Both the position numbers and the translations under genes were made by a program. Below the pieces are notes generated by a model that did no database searches, was not told the DNA's origin, and saw only the letters and a list, made by a program, of their open reading frames with translations. Positions 35,102-46,834 of a stretch of 64,000 nt of DNA are shown here, piece after piece (position 1 is the stretch's first letter; the number at the start of each line of letters is the position of its first letter). This stretch comes from Gnetum montanum (Eukaryota; Streptophyta; Gnetopsida; Gnetales; Gnetaceae): positions 70,021-134,020 of the forward strand of contig MNCI01015910.1 in assembly GCA_015680685.1 (NCBI GenBank), written 5' to 3'.

Positions 35102-37440
35102 ATGGAATCCTCCCAAATTATCCCAGTGACACTATTGATCTTTGACTTTGGGGCTAAAACCTCGAACCCTATGACTACTACGGAACCCATAACTGTTATT
35201 GAATAGATAAACCCCCAAGGCCCTATGCACTAGTCACTTAGGCTATAGCGCAAAGACCCTACTTATTTAACTCTCACACCCGAACAGTATAACTTCATCT
35301 GTGTCAAAATCCAAGCCAACTTGCCTATCGATTGTGTATAGGGGGAAGCGAAGCGAGACTATGAACTTATTTATAAAGGAGGTCATGAGTTTATCCCCTC
35401 AGCATTTGATATAATCCCTCTTTCTGAACAACATCATACACTCATATCCTAGCTTCTCATGGCAAGAAGTCAAGCCTTACAGCCACCTCCAATAGAGCCT
35501 CAGAGTGGAGATGAGGAAGATGACTTCGCAACCCAATCTAAACATGGGGATTCATATCATACCGTCAGTCCCCATGCCCATACAAACTCATTATTCCAAC
35601 CCTTCCTGGAAGAGACCATACTTCCACCTTTATTTGCGAACACTCGACCACTAGCTTCTCTACAGGAAGTACCCACCTGCATTTCCATCTTCTCCAAGCT
35701 CAACATTCAATCTGATACGTCCACTTCCATCATACCTCCGCAAATATAGTCCCAACAATCTCCTCCCCAAACTAATGTAGGATCGACCTTTCGACCTCAA
35801 GTAATTTGAATGTCATTGGTTATACCAGCTTCCACGTCCACCCATTACATATCTCAAGTGCAAATCCACGGAGCACCATTGATTACTTTAACCCAACACT
35901 TTCAAGGTGTCACTTCACAACCTGTGGTTGGGCAGTGGGTTCCACCAACTGTTCAGCAAAACCTATCTACTCACTACAGCGTACCACACCCTATAGTCTC
36001 AGCCCTGAATGTTGTCCCACTGCAACAAATGACAGTCCAACAACCTCTCTTTCCATAAACGATGCAATAATTAAATCATTATCAACCACCACCAACTCAA
36101 CCCACTGGTCTGCCTACTGCCCAAGAGTGGGCAGACATAAAAAAAATGATGCACTCATTAGCAAAAGAATTAAAGCGTCTCAAAACTATAAACACCAAGG
36201 AAGTCAAGGTATTGGACTTCTATCAAGATGATCCAATCGACCCCTCAGTTCTATTGTTAACCTTGCCAAAGGGAGTCTCATTACCCCAACTAACCAAGTA
36301 CAATGGAGAGGGAGACCCAAACGTCCACCTAGTAATGTTCCGAACAGAATGTCTATTGCTTTAGGCATGGGCTCATGTAATTCTGCATGTGTTTGCTATG
36401 TCCTTAACTGGAAAAGCCTTAGACTGGTACCGAGCTCTACCCCGTAACTCCATATCCTCTCTGAAGGATTTGTTACATCAGTTTGTTACTTGCTTCAAAT
36501 ACAATCTAAAGCCTAAAGCCACACTGGATAGCTTGATTCAGATTAAACATGTGCCATTAGAGCCAGCACAGAAATTTATCTAGAGGTGGAGCATAGCCTT
36601 GAACGAACTTCATGAGCCCATCCCTAAAACATATCTACTTACCATCCTTAAGATGGCCATGAATGACTTTATTAAATCGAAACTTTATTATTTGAAAGCC
36701 TGTACCTTAAGCCAAGAATTTGTACAAATTAAGGACATAGAAGAGGCAGCACAATCAAGTAATGACCCAGCTTATGTCATCTACAGAAACCAACACACTT
36801 GCAAGCAAAATACAACAATGGCAATAGTGGCCGCAAGCACAAAAGCAACCAATTGGGGCCCAATAGCTAAGCAACCTAAAGCCCCAACTAACAAAACTGC
36901 CAACTTTGGTGCCAACTCACCTACATTGGCAGGGGCCACCCCAAGGTCCAACTTTCAGTGCAAGGATCACTCAAAGTATACACCACTACCGATGCAACTC
37001 TCTGAACTACTGGAGCAACTCTTGAAAGCTGGGCAAATCCAACACAAACACGTATCAGTGATTACTCGCCAAAAACATGATAGGTACTACGAACTACTAA
37101 GGAACCCCACATTAGCAGTACTAAATGAGCCCTTGATCCCACAACATTTTAAATTGGACCAATACTATCATTAACATCAATTAGCTGGTCACAGTACAAA
37201 CAACTGTCGTGCCTTGCAGGATGACTTATAGAGAATGATAGAACAAGGCCAACTGGTAATTGACACAACAAGTCAATCCAACATAGATGATTCCTCCTAT
37301 GTCATAAACTCAATTAGCATAGGCGGCAAGCCCAAACCTATGCAACAACTTTTTGTGATCCGTGTGCCTCCTAACAAGGTAAAGGTCCCCGTAGCCTCCA
37401 CAAGTAAGAGGCCTCTCTTTGTTTTCAAAGTGCCACCTTA
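35102..37440 (+). pseudogene. Element B gag
   Basis: The ATG at 35102 (MESSQII) starts a frame continuing past 35740, with stops at GAATAG, CACTAG, CTATAG, GTATAG and TCCTAG, each readable as a former CAG. The frame shifts once near 36060. The gag core at 36150-36740 is well kept (LTGKALDWYRALPRNSIS and LKPKATLDSLIQIK). A basic linker follows (36820-36960). A zinc knuckle remnant near 37165-37220 has its first Cys read as Tyr (DQYYH, then GHSTNNCRAL). It would form particles if intact; of the four gag copies here it is the least damaged. Confidence 0.85.
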
Positions 37441-37549
37441 GGCACCCACAACATCCTTTGTGGTCAAGGTTCCATAGCAATCATCCGCTAAGATGTTAAA
37501 CTGGCATGACGTAGCAACAATAACCGCTAAGTGACCTTTCGTCATCAAG

Positions 37550-38692
37550 GTGCCACAACAAGTTAGTCACACAACAATGCCTACAACAACTCCTAAGCCA
37601 TCCTTTATCATAAGGGTGCCACAACATGATGGCCCCTCACCTACCCGAAGCCCAATAGTGGGAAACATCTTGATCCCTCCTCCCTCGAGGGTTGACCCCA
37701 CTAGAAACCCGGGTAGGCCCACCAAATGGCAACGTAAGAGGACAAACGAGCACCTCGCAACCCCCATGGCGGAAGAAAAGGCCACAACCAGCAAACAACA
37801 ACTGAACACTGGTGCCCCTACCCCAAAGCAGGCTAAGCAATCCAAGCACAAGTCCCCTTCTCAAGAGATCTGTCTTTCAAGCCACATGGAGGAAATCAAG
37901 GCCAACACAACGGCTAATGACAAGGACTTTGTAACTACACTAACCCAGGTGAAGCAGACACTCAAGCAAAAGAACACAACGTTGAGCTTGTACGACCTAG
38001 TCATGACTTCATCTGCTCACTGCCAAGCATTGGCCAAGATCTTAGCCTCCATTCATGTTATGAAGGACATCCCTGCAAATGAGGCATCCATTCATGCAAC
38101 AATGCTGCCTCCTACACTACAAGAATTAGGTTCAACAACCTTAGCCTTTTGTAATGATGTAGTCAAAGTCAACCTCACACAAGGGGAGGTCACTACAACT
38201 CCACTATCCATTAGCATTCGTGTTGGACAATGTACCATCCGCATAGTACATGTTGATGATGGTGCAGCAACAAACGTAGTCTTATACTTCGTCATTGACA
38301 AGCTAGACCTGGCAGATGAAATCAGGCCAACCAAAACCAAGTGTCTAAAATCCTTCAATGGATCATGTGTCACAATCAGGGGTACAATCAACTTAGCCTT
38401 TTTGGTAAGAGAGCAATTCCCCACTAGTGCATATTTCACTATCATAGAGGAGATGCTAGGTTTCAACATGATTCTAGTTAGGCCTTGGCTAGCCCATCTA
38501 AGGGCCATCTCCTCTCCCATCCACCAAGAAATCCATCTTCCATACGAAGGTGGTCAAGTTATCATCCATGGTGATAATGCTTCCTCTTCAACTATCCACG
38601 ACATAGACATGGCGCAAGTTTTAGAAGAAGGGTTTCTTGGTGGTACACCTATAACACCCAATGTAGCACCTAAGGTTGAAACACCCAAATGA
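37550..38692 (+). CDS. Element B protease region (open 380-codon frame)
   Basis: Gag-pro C-terminal part, uninterrupted from about 37550 to the TGA at 38690. Residues 1-110 are Pro/Thr/Lys-rich linker. Residues 235-345 hold the retropepsin fold: VDDGAATN with the catalytic Asp block at 38252-38263, LKSFNGSCVTIRG, a block reading FNMILVRPWLAHL where C has LGRPW, and SSPIHQEIHLPYEGG. The usual LGRPW Gly is Val here, which may weaken the enzyme. TAG stops just upstream separate it from gag, so translation as drawn is unlikely; I call it an open remnant rather than a working gene. Confidence 0.75.
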   Translation: MPQQVSHTTMPTTTPKPSFIIRVPQHDGPSPTRSPIVGNILIPPPSRVDPTRNPGRPTKWQRKRTNEHLATPMAEEKATTSKQQLNTGAPTPKQAKQSKHKSPSQEICLSSHMEEIKANTTANDKDFVTTLTQVKQTLKQKNTTLSLYDLVMTSSAHCQALAKILASIHVMKDIPANEASIHATMLPPTLQELGSTTLAFCNDVVKVNLTQGEVTTTPLSISIRVGQCTIRIVHVDDGAATNVVLYFVIDKLDLADEIRPTKTKCLKSFNGSCVTIRGTINLAFLVREQFPTSAYFTIIEEMLGFNMILVRPWLAHLRAISSPIHQEIHLPYEGGQVIIHGDNASSSTIHDIDMAQVLEEGFLGGTPITPNVAPKVETPK

Positions 38693-39164
38693 GTGGTTGA
38701 AGCCAACAGCCCGCTAGATGATCCTAAGCCTTGCATGCTCACTAATCCATGCCTAGTTAGGAAGCAACTACATGACCAATACTTTCCCTTGGCCAAAAAT
38801 GTGGGTGCCTACCTACCCTTTGCCTCCACTTGCTATGCATTTTTGACTTTTGTTTACATTGCACTAGCCTATGCGTTTACATTTTGGCTGCTCACTTAGA
38901 TCACGCATTTTTCTTTGTTTACACATTGTTTAAAAAACATAAAACTACAAAAACGCATGGTCCGAAAAGGCCTTAAACTAGCTTACGACCCAGAACGACC
39001 TAAAACTACCACTTTTTGCGTTGCTTTTCTTTCATTCATGCATTTTAACTCTATTTATGATAGGTGTTGCTTGATGTTGTTTTCTTTCTAGTTGATTTTT
39101 ACAGGATCTTGAAGACACATAGCATGACCACGCATGCAGCATCACACCTTACACAAGTGAGGTA
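38693..39164 (+). other. Element B short spacer and pol-deletion junction
   Basis: About 420 bp where D has 5.7 kb. A few GGCCTTAAACTAGC units are followed by GATAGGTGTTGCTTGATGTTG and TTGATTTTTACAGG (about 39099-39112), an acceptor-like site at the position where pol begins in D. The sequence then joins directly to the integrase-end and 3' UTR match. Confidence 0.7.
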
Positions 39165-39650
39165 AGCACTAGTCCACTATGACAATAAACTGGCACAGCT
39201 CGTCCTTGAGTCATGACGTTAAACTGGCACAATAGAATGGTCCTGGCATCATGACCTAAAACGAATACCACAGAATGGTCCTGGCATCATGACCTAAAAC
39301 TAATACCACAGAACAGTCTTAGCATCACGACTTAAAACTGATACTATAGAATGGTCTTGGGGCTATGACTTGAAACTGGCACCACAGAATGTCCTGGAGT
39401 CATGACAATAAACTGACATCATAGAGCTCTATCTGGTATGACACTAAATTGCCACATCTATCCGCCATGACGAGAAACTAGCATCCAGAGTCCACTAAGA
39501 CTATAAACTGGTTTACCTCTTCACAAGTCCTCTAGGACTATAAACTAGCAACGCACCATGCACTACGATGCTAAACTGGCACCATCCAAAGGGTTATGAC
39601 ATGAAACTAACCCGCAACAATCTGCTAAGACTATAAACTGGCGACATCAT
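39165..39650 (+). repeat. Tandem repeats in element B 3' UTR
   Basis: Units of about 30-37 bp, including near-identical neighbours at 39236-39330 (AATGGTCCTGGCATCATGACC). Same position as the arrays of A, C and D but a different dominant unit. Confidence 0.85.
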
Positions 39651-40837
39651 CGATGACCAGGCAATACTTGAAAAGACATGTTGCTACAATTGGCTATACC
39701 CGTTCCATAAAAACTTGCTATCCAATTTGTCCCACAGACCCTGATGAAGATGATGCTATTCATGATTCTATCTGCTTTAAAATTGCACATAATGGCTCCA
39801 TCTTCTTGGTTGTTTTCAAGTTTAAAGTTCTTAGTTAACCGAATCATCTGTGGTTTTCTTGTCTTTTTGGAGTTATGTTTGCAGGATGACACACCTGAGG
39901 CATTAGTGCATAGATGCACTTCATCATGACGACAAGGTATCGCATTCTTCCTGATGCACACGACTGGGTTAATCAATCCATTCATAAGTACATTCCTGAC
40001 TCCTGATACATTCCCTATTCCCCATCATATTCCCCTTATCCTATTCAATTACATCCTTGGATACATTCTACTCACCTCAAAGCTCTTGATGCACTATTGC
40101 ACACTATGACTCTTTAAGCAGTTGCAATGCAAAACATAGTACACGGTACATGATACAAAATGCAAACACTCAAACATGAGCACAACACTAAAAGCAAGCT
40201 CTTTCAAAAAGACCAAAGGAAAATAGAAAAAAAAACAAAAACAAAAGAAAAGAAGAAACAAACAAAAAGAAAAAGAACAAAAAGGTCAAAGAGCAAAATG
40301 CACAGAAAAGGTCTTCATGACCCCATTAATATCATAGACCAAAGACTATTGGCTATTCTCATACAAGCCCCAGGCGAGAAGGCAATTGTCTTGAAAAACA
40401 GTTACACTCGTGTCTCAAAGAGATCATGTTGCACATCATCGCGTGGATTTGGCTGTTTATAATGGACCCCCGTAAATACTCTACAAGAGTCCCGTTTCTC
40501 CAAAGAACGCACTTCCTATGTCTTGGTTCTGAGTCTGCTGAACACCGGCTACCAACAAGGACCAAAGATACAGCTCATTTACGTGAGAGCATTTCCTCTC
40601 CCACAATCCCAACAATAATTATAACCCTTGATCAACTCCTGACTTCCCTGGTTACAATCAATCCCCTTGCATCTTGAACTACACTTTCCCAATCCCATGT
40701 ACTTTTGAACATGGTGCGATGACGTCCAGCCAAGGGCCAATGGATAATGCTTGGTACTTGGTTGTTCATGGTTTTTTGCACTTCTTTGTCAATGCCTCTT
40801 GGGTGGATTCCTCCAGACATCAACAAAGAGGGGCTAA
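39651..40837 (+). other. Element B 3' UTR and polypurine tract
   Basis: Non-coding; holds a pyrimidine tract ending TTTGCAGG near 39885, an A-rich block at 40205-40300, and the tract AAAGAGGGGCTAA at 40825-40837 directly before the 3' LTR. Short open frames on both strands look like chance. Confidence 0.7.
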
Positions 40838-42524
40838 TGAAACATCACTAATTTTGGCCTAACACTTTGAAACGACTCAAGTCCTTTCAAGCATGCGGGA
40901 AGCAAAATTTAACTAAGGCATGAAACTCATGTTGTCAAGCTAGCTTGCCCTCAGTGTGAGAAACTCTAACAACTCCAAGATCAAGTTAAAATGGTCCAAA
41001 TTTGAGGGTGTAAGCCATCCTCAAGGGCCACTAATGTCCACTCCAAGTTTCAGCATTCATGAATTCAAATTTCGAGACAAATTGTTCACATTTTCACACT
41101 CATGCTATCACTCACGCTAAGGTCACGCTGGCAGCGTGAGTATAGCATGAGCAACTTTCAGAGCCCAAAACTGAGTCAAAATGATCCAATTTCCAAGGTG
41201 CAAGTCATCCTTAGGATTCATTGTTAACAACTTTAGATTTCAGCCTCCATAATTCCAGATTTCATGTCCAAAAATTGCAAGTTTTTGTAGCTCACGTTAT
41301 GGTCACACTACACTCATGCTGGCAGCATGAGTCCAGCGTGAGTTACCAAAAGTGGTGTAAAACAAGTCACATCAGGCTCAATTTTTGACTTGTAGATCAT
41401 TCCTAAGGTCAACCACACAGTCAAAAAGTAGTTGCACTCAAGAACCAGGCTTCAAAAATCAAAATTTGGTGGAAAATACATCATTCTGGCTCACTCACGC
41501 TAAGGTCACGCTGGCAATGTGAGTGCAGCATGAATGTAGCGTGAGTGCAGCGTGAGCACGTTGAAGACACGCCAAGAAAAAATCAGCTCATGCTGAAAGC
41601 TCTGGTGAAATAGAGATGCCTCGAATAGCCACAAAATCACTCAAATCAACATCCTGCAGTAGTCAATTCAAAGACCAAGAAGTTTCAAGTGAGCTGGAGT
41701 CAATCCCTCTTGATTTTCATTGTAAATTTTCACCATTTGTGAGCTTGTCAAGCTCTTATGCTCCAAATTGTATCTGCTTCCATGGGCGTAAGCTAGCTTG
41801 AGTAAGCCAACACACGTTGTAAGATACAATGCACTTGGTCAAAAAAGTAGCTTGCCCACACACGTCCAACTCACACATAGCTGTCCATCGGACACGTATC
41901 ACTTGATCCATTTTTTTCTTATCTCTCGACCATTGATTCCATCCATGAGTTCCGCACCCAAGCCCAGCCAAACCCTATAAATACCCTATCAATTCACATA
42001 AACAAGGTTGGCAATTTTGAAGGTTGATGGCTTAGGAAACTCATACTAGCAATCCTTGGGCGCTCGGGCACACTTGACTCCTAGCATCCAAGCACTTCTG
42101 AAACACATCACCCCAAGGCTTGGCGCTTGACTTGCCATTCACACACGCAACTATGCTTTGACTGGTGTACATCCTTTCTAAGCAATACAATACAGTTCAT
42201 TTTTCCAGTCATTATATTGTTTACTTTGTTTTACATTCAGCTTACGTTTTGTTTGCAGTACTATTTCTGTATACGCTCTGTTTGCATTTTGTACATTATT
42301 GTTTACATTTCGTACATCATTAGTTACGATAACCCCAGCGTAAGCCATAGTTTACACTCGAGGAAGTCCTTGGTTGATTTGCATGCAGACCATCCAAGGC
42401 ACTCTGCCTTCATTTCCTTTTTCAGCTTGCCCTTAGGCAAAGACAAGGTCAGCTATGTCTACCCGACGATCTTTCAGTGTTTGTTTTCCCTTCTAGCCTT
42501 ACACCAATGATTTAGGTCAGTACA
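40838..42524 (+). repeat. Element B 3' LTR
   Basis: It starts TGAAACATCACTAATTTTGG and ends CAGTACA; near-identical to 33017-34694 with mostly C/T and G/A differences. TATA box at 41976-41983. The 120-127 codon open frames found at the same place in both LTRs are by-products of their similarity, not a gene. Confidence 0.9.
41976..41983 (+). promoter_or_regulatory. TATA box of B 3' LTR
   Basis: TATAAATA in the same context as 34146-34153; it could drive transcription outward to the right. Confidence 0.55.
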
Positions 42525-42529
42525 ATCAT

Positions 42530-45278
42530 GAAATGCTAGGGATGTTGAACTTGATTCCTATTATGCAAGGGATAACATCATTACATGGATGGTGTTCTCA
42601 TCTATAGGGATGTCCTCTGTAATAGGAATGGAGGCCAACATCTGGGCCAATGCTTGGCGGTGAGCAAATGAGGTCATGACCAGGTCATACAAGCTCAATG
42701 TTGTGTTCTTTTTCTTGAGTGTTTATTTTACCTAGGCTAGTACAACTATGAAGTCATTGTCATCGACCATTGTGTTGGCCTTGACTTCCTCCATGCAGCT
42801 TGAGAGATGAGTCTCTCACAAAGGAGACTTGGGCTTAGGTTGCTTGGCCTTCTTGGAGGTAGTGATCTGCTTGGGGCTAGGGATCCTAGTGTTTGGTTGT
42901 TGCTTACTGGTGATGGCCTTTGCTTCACCCATGAGAGTTGCAAGGTGCTCGTTTGTCCTCTTGTGTTGCCATTTGGTAGGCCTACTTGGGTTACTAGTGG
43001 GGTCAATCCTTGAAGGAGGAGAGATCGAGACATTGCCCACTATTGGGCTTCAAGTAGGTGAGGGGCCATCACGTTGTGGCACCCTTATGACAAACAATGG
43101 TTTAGGAGTTGTTGCGGGAATAACGCGTTGTGGCACCTTGATGGCAAAAGGTTGCGTAGCAGTTGTTGTTACTACATCATGCTAGTTTAACATCTTAGCA
43201 TACGGTTGGTTTGGTTGCCAGTTTAACATCTTAGTAGATGATTGCTGTGGAACCTTGACCATAAAAGGGCGTTGTGGGTGCTTGAGGTGGCACTTTGATA
43301 ACAAAGGGATGCCTCTTGCTTGTGGAGGCCTAGGGGATCCTTCCCTTGTTAGAAGGCATGTGGATCACCAAAGGTTGTTGCACAAGTTTAAACTTGCCAC
43401 CTACACTGATGGAGTTTATGACATAGGGGGTGTCATCTACATTGGATTAGCTCACTGCATCGAGCACCAATTGGTCCTGTTCTATCAATCTTTGCAAGTC
43501 ATCTTGCAAAGCACGACAGTTATTTATACTATGATCATATAGCTAGTGGTAATGATAGTATTGGTCCAATTGGAAATGTTGTGGGACCGGGGGCTCATTT
43601 GGTACTACTGAGGTGGGGTTCCTCAATAGTTCGCAGTACCTATCATGTCATTGGTAAGCAATTTTTGATACTCATTTGTGTTAAATTTTCCCAGCTTTCA
43701 AGAGTCACTCTAGTAGTTTAGAGGGTTCCATTGATAGCAGTGTATACTTTGAGTGATCCTTATGCTCAAAGTTGGGCCTTGGGGTAGCCCCTACCAATGT
43801 AGGTGAGTTGGCACCAAAGTTGGCAACTTTATGAGTTGGGGCCTTGGGCTACTTGACCGTCAAGCCCCAATTGGTTGCTTTTGTGCTTATGGCCACTATT
43901 ACCATTGTTGTGTTTTGCTTACATACATGTTGGTTTCTGTAGGCTACCTCCTCTATGCCCTTCATTTGGGCAAAGGCTTGGCTGAGGGACTTCAAGGCCA
44001 GGTAATATAGTTTGGACTTGATGAAGTTGTTCATTGCACCCTTGAAGATGACTAGTAGGTGCATCTCTGCTAGGGTTTCACACATTTCACCCAATGCAAC
44101 ATTAAGCTTTAGGTTGTACCTGAAGTGTGCCACAAATTAGCTTATGAGATCCTCCAAAGAAGAGATTGAGCTTGGGTAGCACATGATACTAGTCTAAGGC
44201 CTTGCTAGTGAGTGATATAGGAAACACATGCATGATGGCATGTGGCTAGGCTTGAAGGAGCAAGCACTCAGATCGAAATGTGACCAAGTGTGCATTGGGG
44301 TTCCCTTTACCATTATACTTGATGAGTTGAGGTAATTGGACCCCAGTTGAGAGAGTCAAGGGTGGGACTGTAGGACTTATGTGGTCATCCTAGTAGAAGT
44401 CCACCACCTTGATGGTTTCGAAGGAGGTAGATTTGAGTTGGTTGATCTCCTCCGTCAAACTTTGGATCAGCTAGAATGCTTGATCCAAGCTTGGGGATGT
44501 GCTAGCTAGTTGCATTGGCTAGGCTTGTGTTGGTTGCATAGTATAGGGTCGGATTGTTGGTTGCAGAGTTTGCCAATTTACTATCATAGTAGACGGTTGT
44601 TGTCAGTTTAACATCATAGTAGACAATCATTGCTAGTTTAATGTTGTAGCAGATGGGTTTAGTTGATGTATCAGCTGAGCGATGGGCGCGATGACTAAGG
44701 TAGGCCACACACGAGTGGATTGGACGAACACCGTGGGCACCGATGAGACAAGTAGGATGTAGGATGCCTAAGTCATCTAGGGTTGGGACCCTACATGAGC
44801 ATAGGGTTGGGCAAATGCAGCAGTCACTTACAAGGAAGGCTGAATTGACATGGTTACCATCTCAAAGAGGACAGGCGCATTGAGGAGGGGCTATACTAGG
44901 AAGTGGTTTTTGGAAGGTAGTGTAGAGGAGGCTCTCGCATTCAGAGCGAGCCTCGAACTCATCTTCTTCCTCCTATGAGGCTTCTTCATAGGTTGTCCCT
45001 ACATCATGCTCATTTGCATAGATGAGTTGGGACAATAGATGGTGGTAGGACTCTGTGAGTCAAATTATGTCAAATTAGGAGGGGTTGTACTCCTGTCCAT
45101 CCTAGTGGATGCATTTGTAGTCCTTTTTTGCCTCCAAGTCAAGGCAATCCATTGGTAATCTTTCTTGGATTTTGGCACAAACAAAATTATATTGTTTGTG
45201 GCTTAGTGAGACATGCTTTGGGTAGATCGTGGTGTCAAATGTGTTAGACACCAATGTGGAAGGTTAATCTAGATTCAT
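42530..45278 (-). pseudogene. Element C gag and protease linker (decayed)
   Basis: Minus-strand gag from about 45278 (MNLD) to the insertion point of element B. An N-terminal block with YNFVCAKIQERL near 45170 matches D and B. The gag core at about 44400-43900 (FRYNLKLNVALGE, NNFIKSKLYYLALKSLSQAF) and the linker (ATNWGLTVK) follow, and then the Pro/Lys-rich protease linker at 43040-42750. Tandem-repeat-like pieces (AGTTTAACATC, + strand) sit inside it at 43185-43240 and 44575-44660. TAG and TAA stops and frame changes are frequent. The frame continues in 33016-32475 after removal of element B. Confidence 0.8.
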
Positions 45279-45781
45279 GTTCACAGATTGGGTTGTGAGA
45301 GTTGCTGTTTGCAAAAAATGGCTAACTCTGAAAACTGCAGAAAAATGACTAAGTCTATCGATAGTAGAAAAATGGCTAAAAATGTAGAAAAATGGCTAAG
45401 TATGGAAATTGCAAAAAATTAATTGTGTAAAACTATAGAAAATTTGACTAAGTATGAAAATGCAAAAAAAAAATCTAAGTATGAAAATGCAAAAAAAAAA
45501 ATGCTAAGTATGGAAATGCAGAAAAAAAGCTAATTGTGAAAGCTATTGAAAATGGCTAACTTTGGTGTTACGCTTGCTACGCTAGAGCCGGCTATGCTCT
45601 CTATGTTGAGAGCCAGCTATGCTCTCTCGAGCACCTAGAATTTTGGTCAAGTGCCAAAGATATGCTTTGGCTTTTGTCCAACAGGGTTTTAGGGGAATCG
45701 ACGATGGGGTCCAACCTACACCAATTAGTGGTGGAGAGAGCATGCAGGACAATAATCAAAAAATGTAGAAGGAAATGGCAA
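45279..45781 (-). other. Element C leader
   Basis: Untranslated leader between primer site and gag. At 45300-45560 it holds degenerate repeats of AAAATGGCTAAGTATGGAAAT-like units with A runs, unlike the CACGCTG repeats in the same place in B. Confidence 0.65.
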
Positions 45782-45800
45782 GGCCCTCCTTCTAGTGCCA
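45782..45800 (-). other. Element C primer binding site
   Basis: TGGCACTAGAAGGAGGGCC on the minus strand, five bases inside the LTR end; same site as element B. Confidence 0.75.
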
Positions 45801-46549
45801 AAAATTGCAATGATTGAAAATGTCAATGGGTAGAATCACTAAGGGGTCAATGAACGCATGGCCTTAACCCTGCCTCCGTGCAAGGGCCTTGCTGGAAATG
45901 GAGGCGGAGCATCCTAAACAGTCTTGTTGATTGAATAGGGACTTTGCTAGTTGCAACTGAGGTAGTGGGTACAACTAGGGGGTGGCGTGGTTATTTGAAA
46001 TGCAAGTACAAACAACATGAAATGGTGCTAAGTGTCAAAGCGGTGCTTCACGGTGCTAAGTGTAGAGCGTAGCCACGAAATGGAGGCGAGTGTAGCTAAA
46101 GGTTTTAACTAAAATGAGAGTGTTAACCCATAGAGATTACTGACCAAGCGTAGTATAGCATGACAATGCATGAAAAAGTGCAAAAAAACGCAAGAAAAAT
46201 GCAATAAAATGCTAGAGATAGGAGAGAGAAATGGAACAATGCCCCAAATGGAAGCATAGTTAACTCCAAAGGGGTCTCAAAAGGTACATAGTGTACAACA
46301 GGCATAATGGAAGTGTAGTCACAGTCTCGGTGGTGTTGGGCTGTGAAGTTTGGAACTTGCTGTGATGAACCATGCTTGTCGAGTTAGGCGCTACGGTGTA
46401 TCATGGGCTTTAGTGTCCTGCAAGGTTGTGGTGGGCTGCGGTGGGTTGTAGAATGCAACTTTGCCTCTTTGCCAGTGCATCTGGGTCTCATTCACCTAAA
46501 GATGCTAAGTGTCGAATGCTAAATGACAAGTGCTAAAAATGCTCATGTC

Positions 46550-46805
46550 CAAGGAATGCTAGCTGCTTGGGAATGCCAGCCATTTGAGAATGCTAATTGC
46601 CTGGGAATGCCAACTATTTGAGAATGCCAACTGCCTAGGAATGCCAACTGTTTGAGAATGTCAATTTCCTGAGAATGTTAACCGTCTAGGAATGCCAACC
46701 ACCTAGGAATGTCAACCATCTAGGAATCTCAACCAGTTAGGAATGCTAATCTCTTGAGAATGCTAACCATATGGGAATGCCAATTGCCTAGGAATGCCAA
46801 CTATT
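46550..46805 (-). repeat. Short tandem repeats in C 5' LTR
   Basis: About 15 units of roughly 17 bp (core GGAATGCCAACCATCTA on the + strand), partner of the array at 29560-29880 but with a different number and order of variants. Confidence 0.8.
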
Positions 46806-46826
46806 AAAACATTGGGGGTCCAAGGA

Positions 46827-46834
46827 TATTTATA
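46827..46834 (-). promoter_or_regulatory. TATA box of C 5' LTR
   Basis: TATAAATA on the minus strand in the same context as 29898-29905. Confidence 0.55.

Larger units (their letters stand above)
33017..42524 (+). mobile_element. Element B: non-autonomous gag-pro Tat-like retrotransposon
   Basis: Two long LTRs (33017-34694 and 40838-42524) differing only at scattered bases by eye, with a primer site, gag, protease, short spacer, tandem repeats, 3' UTR and polypurine tract between them. The internal part is about 6.1 kb with no RT, RNase H or integrase. It sits inside the gag-pro region of element C in the opposite orientation. The flanking five bases, GTCAC and ATCAT, are a decayed target duplication; the uninterrupted relative at 7322 has ATGAC (GTCAT on the other strand) there. 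LTR similarity and nesting both say it is younger than C. Confidence 0.9.

Noticed and set aside
37567-38520. Minus-strand open frames of 75-142 codons opposite the protease region of element B
   Set aside because: They are antisense shadows of the protease frame on the + strand; no motif of their own.
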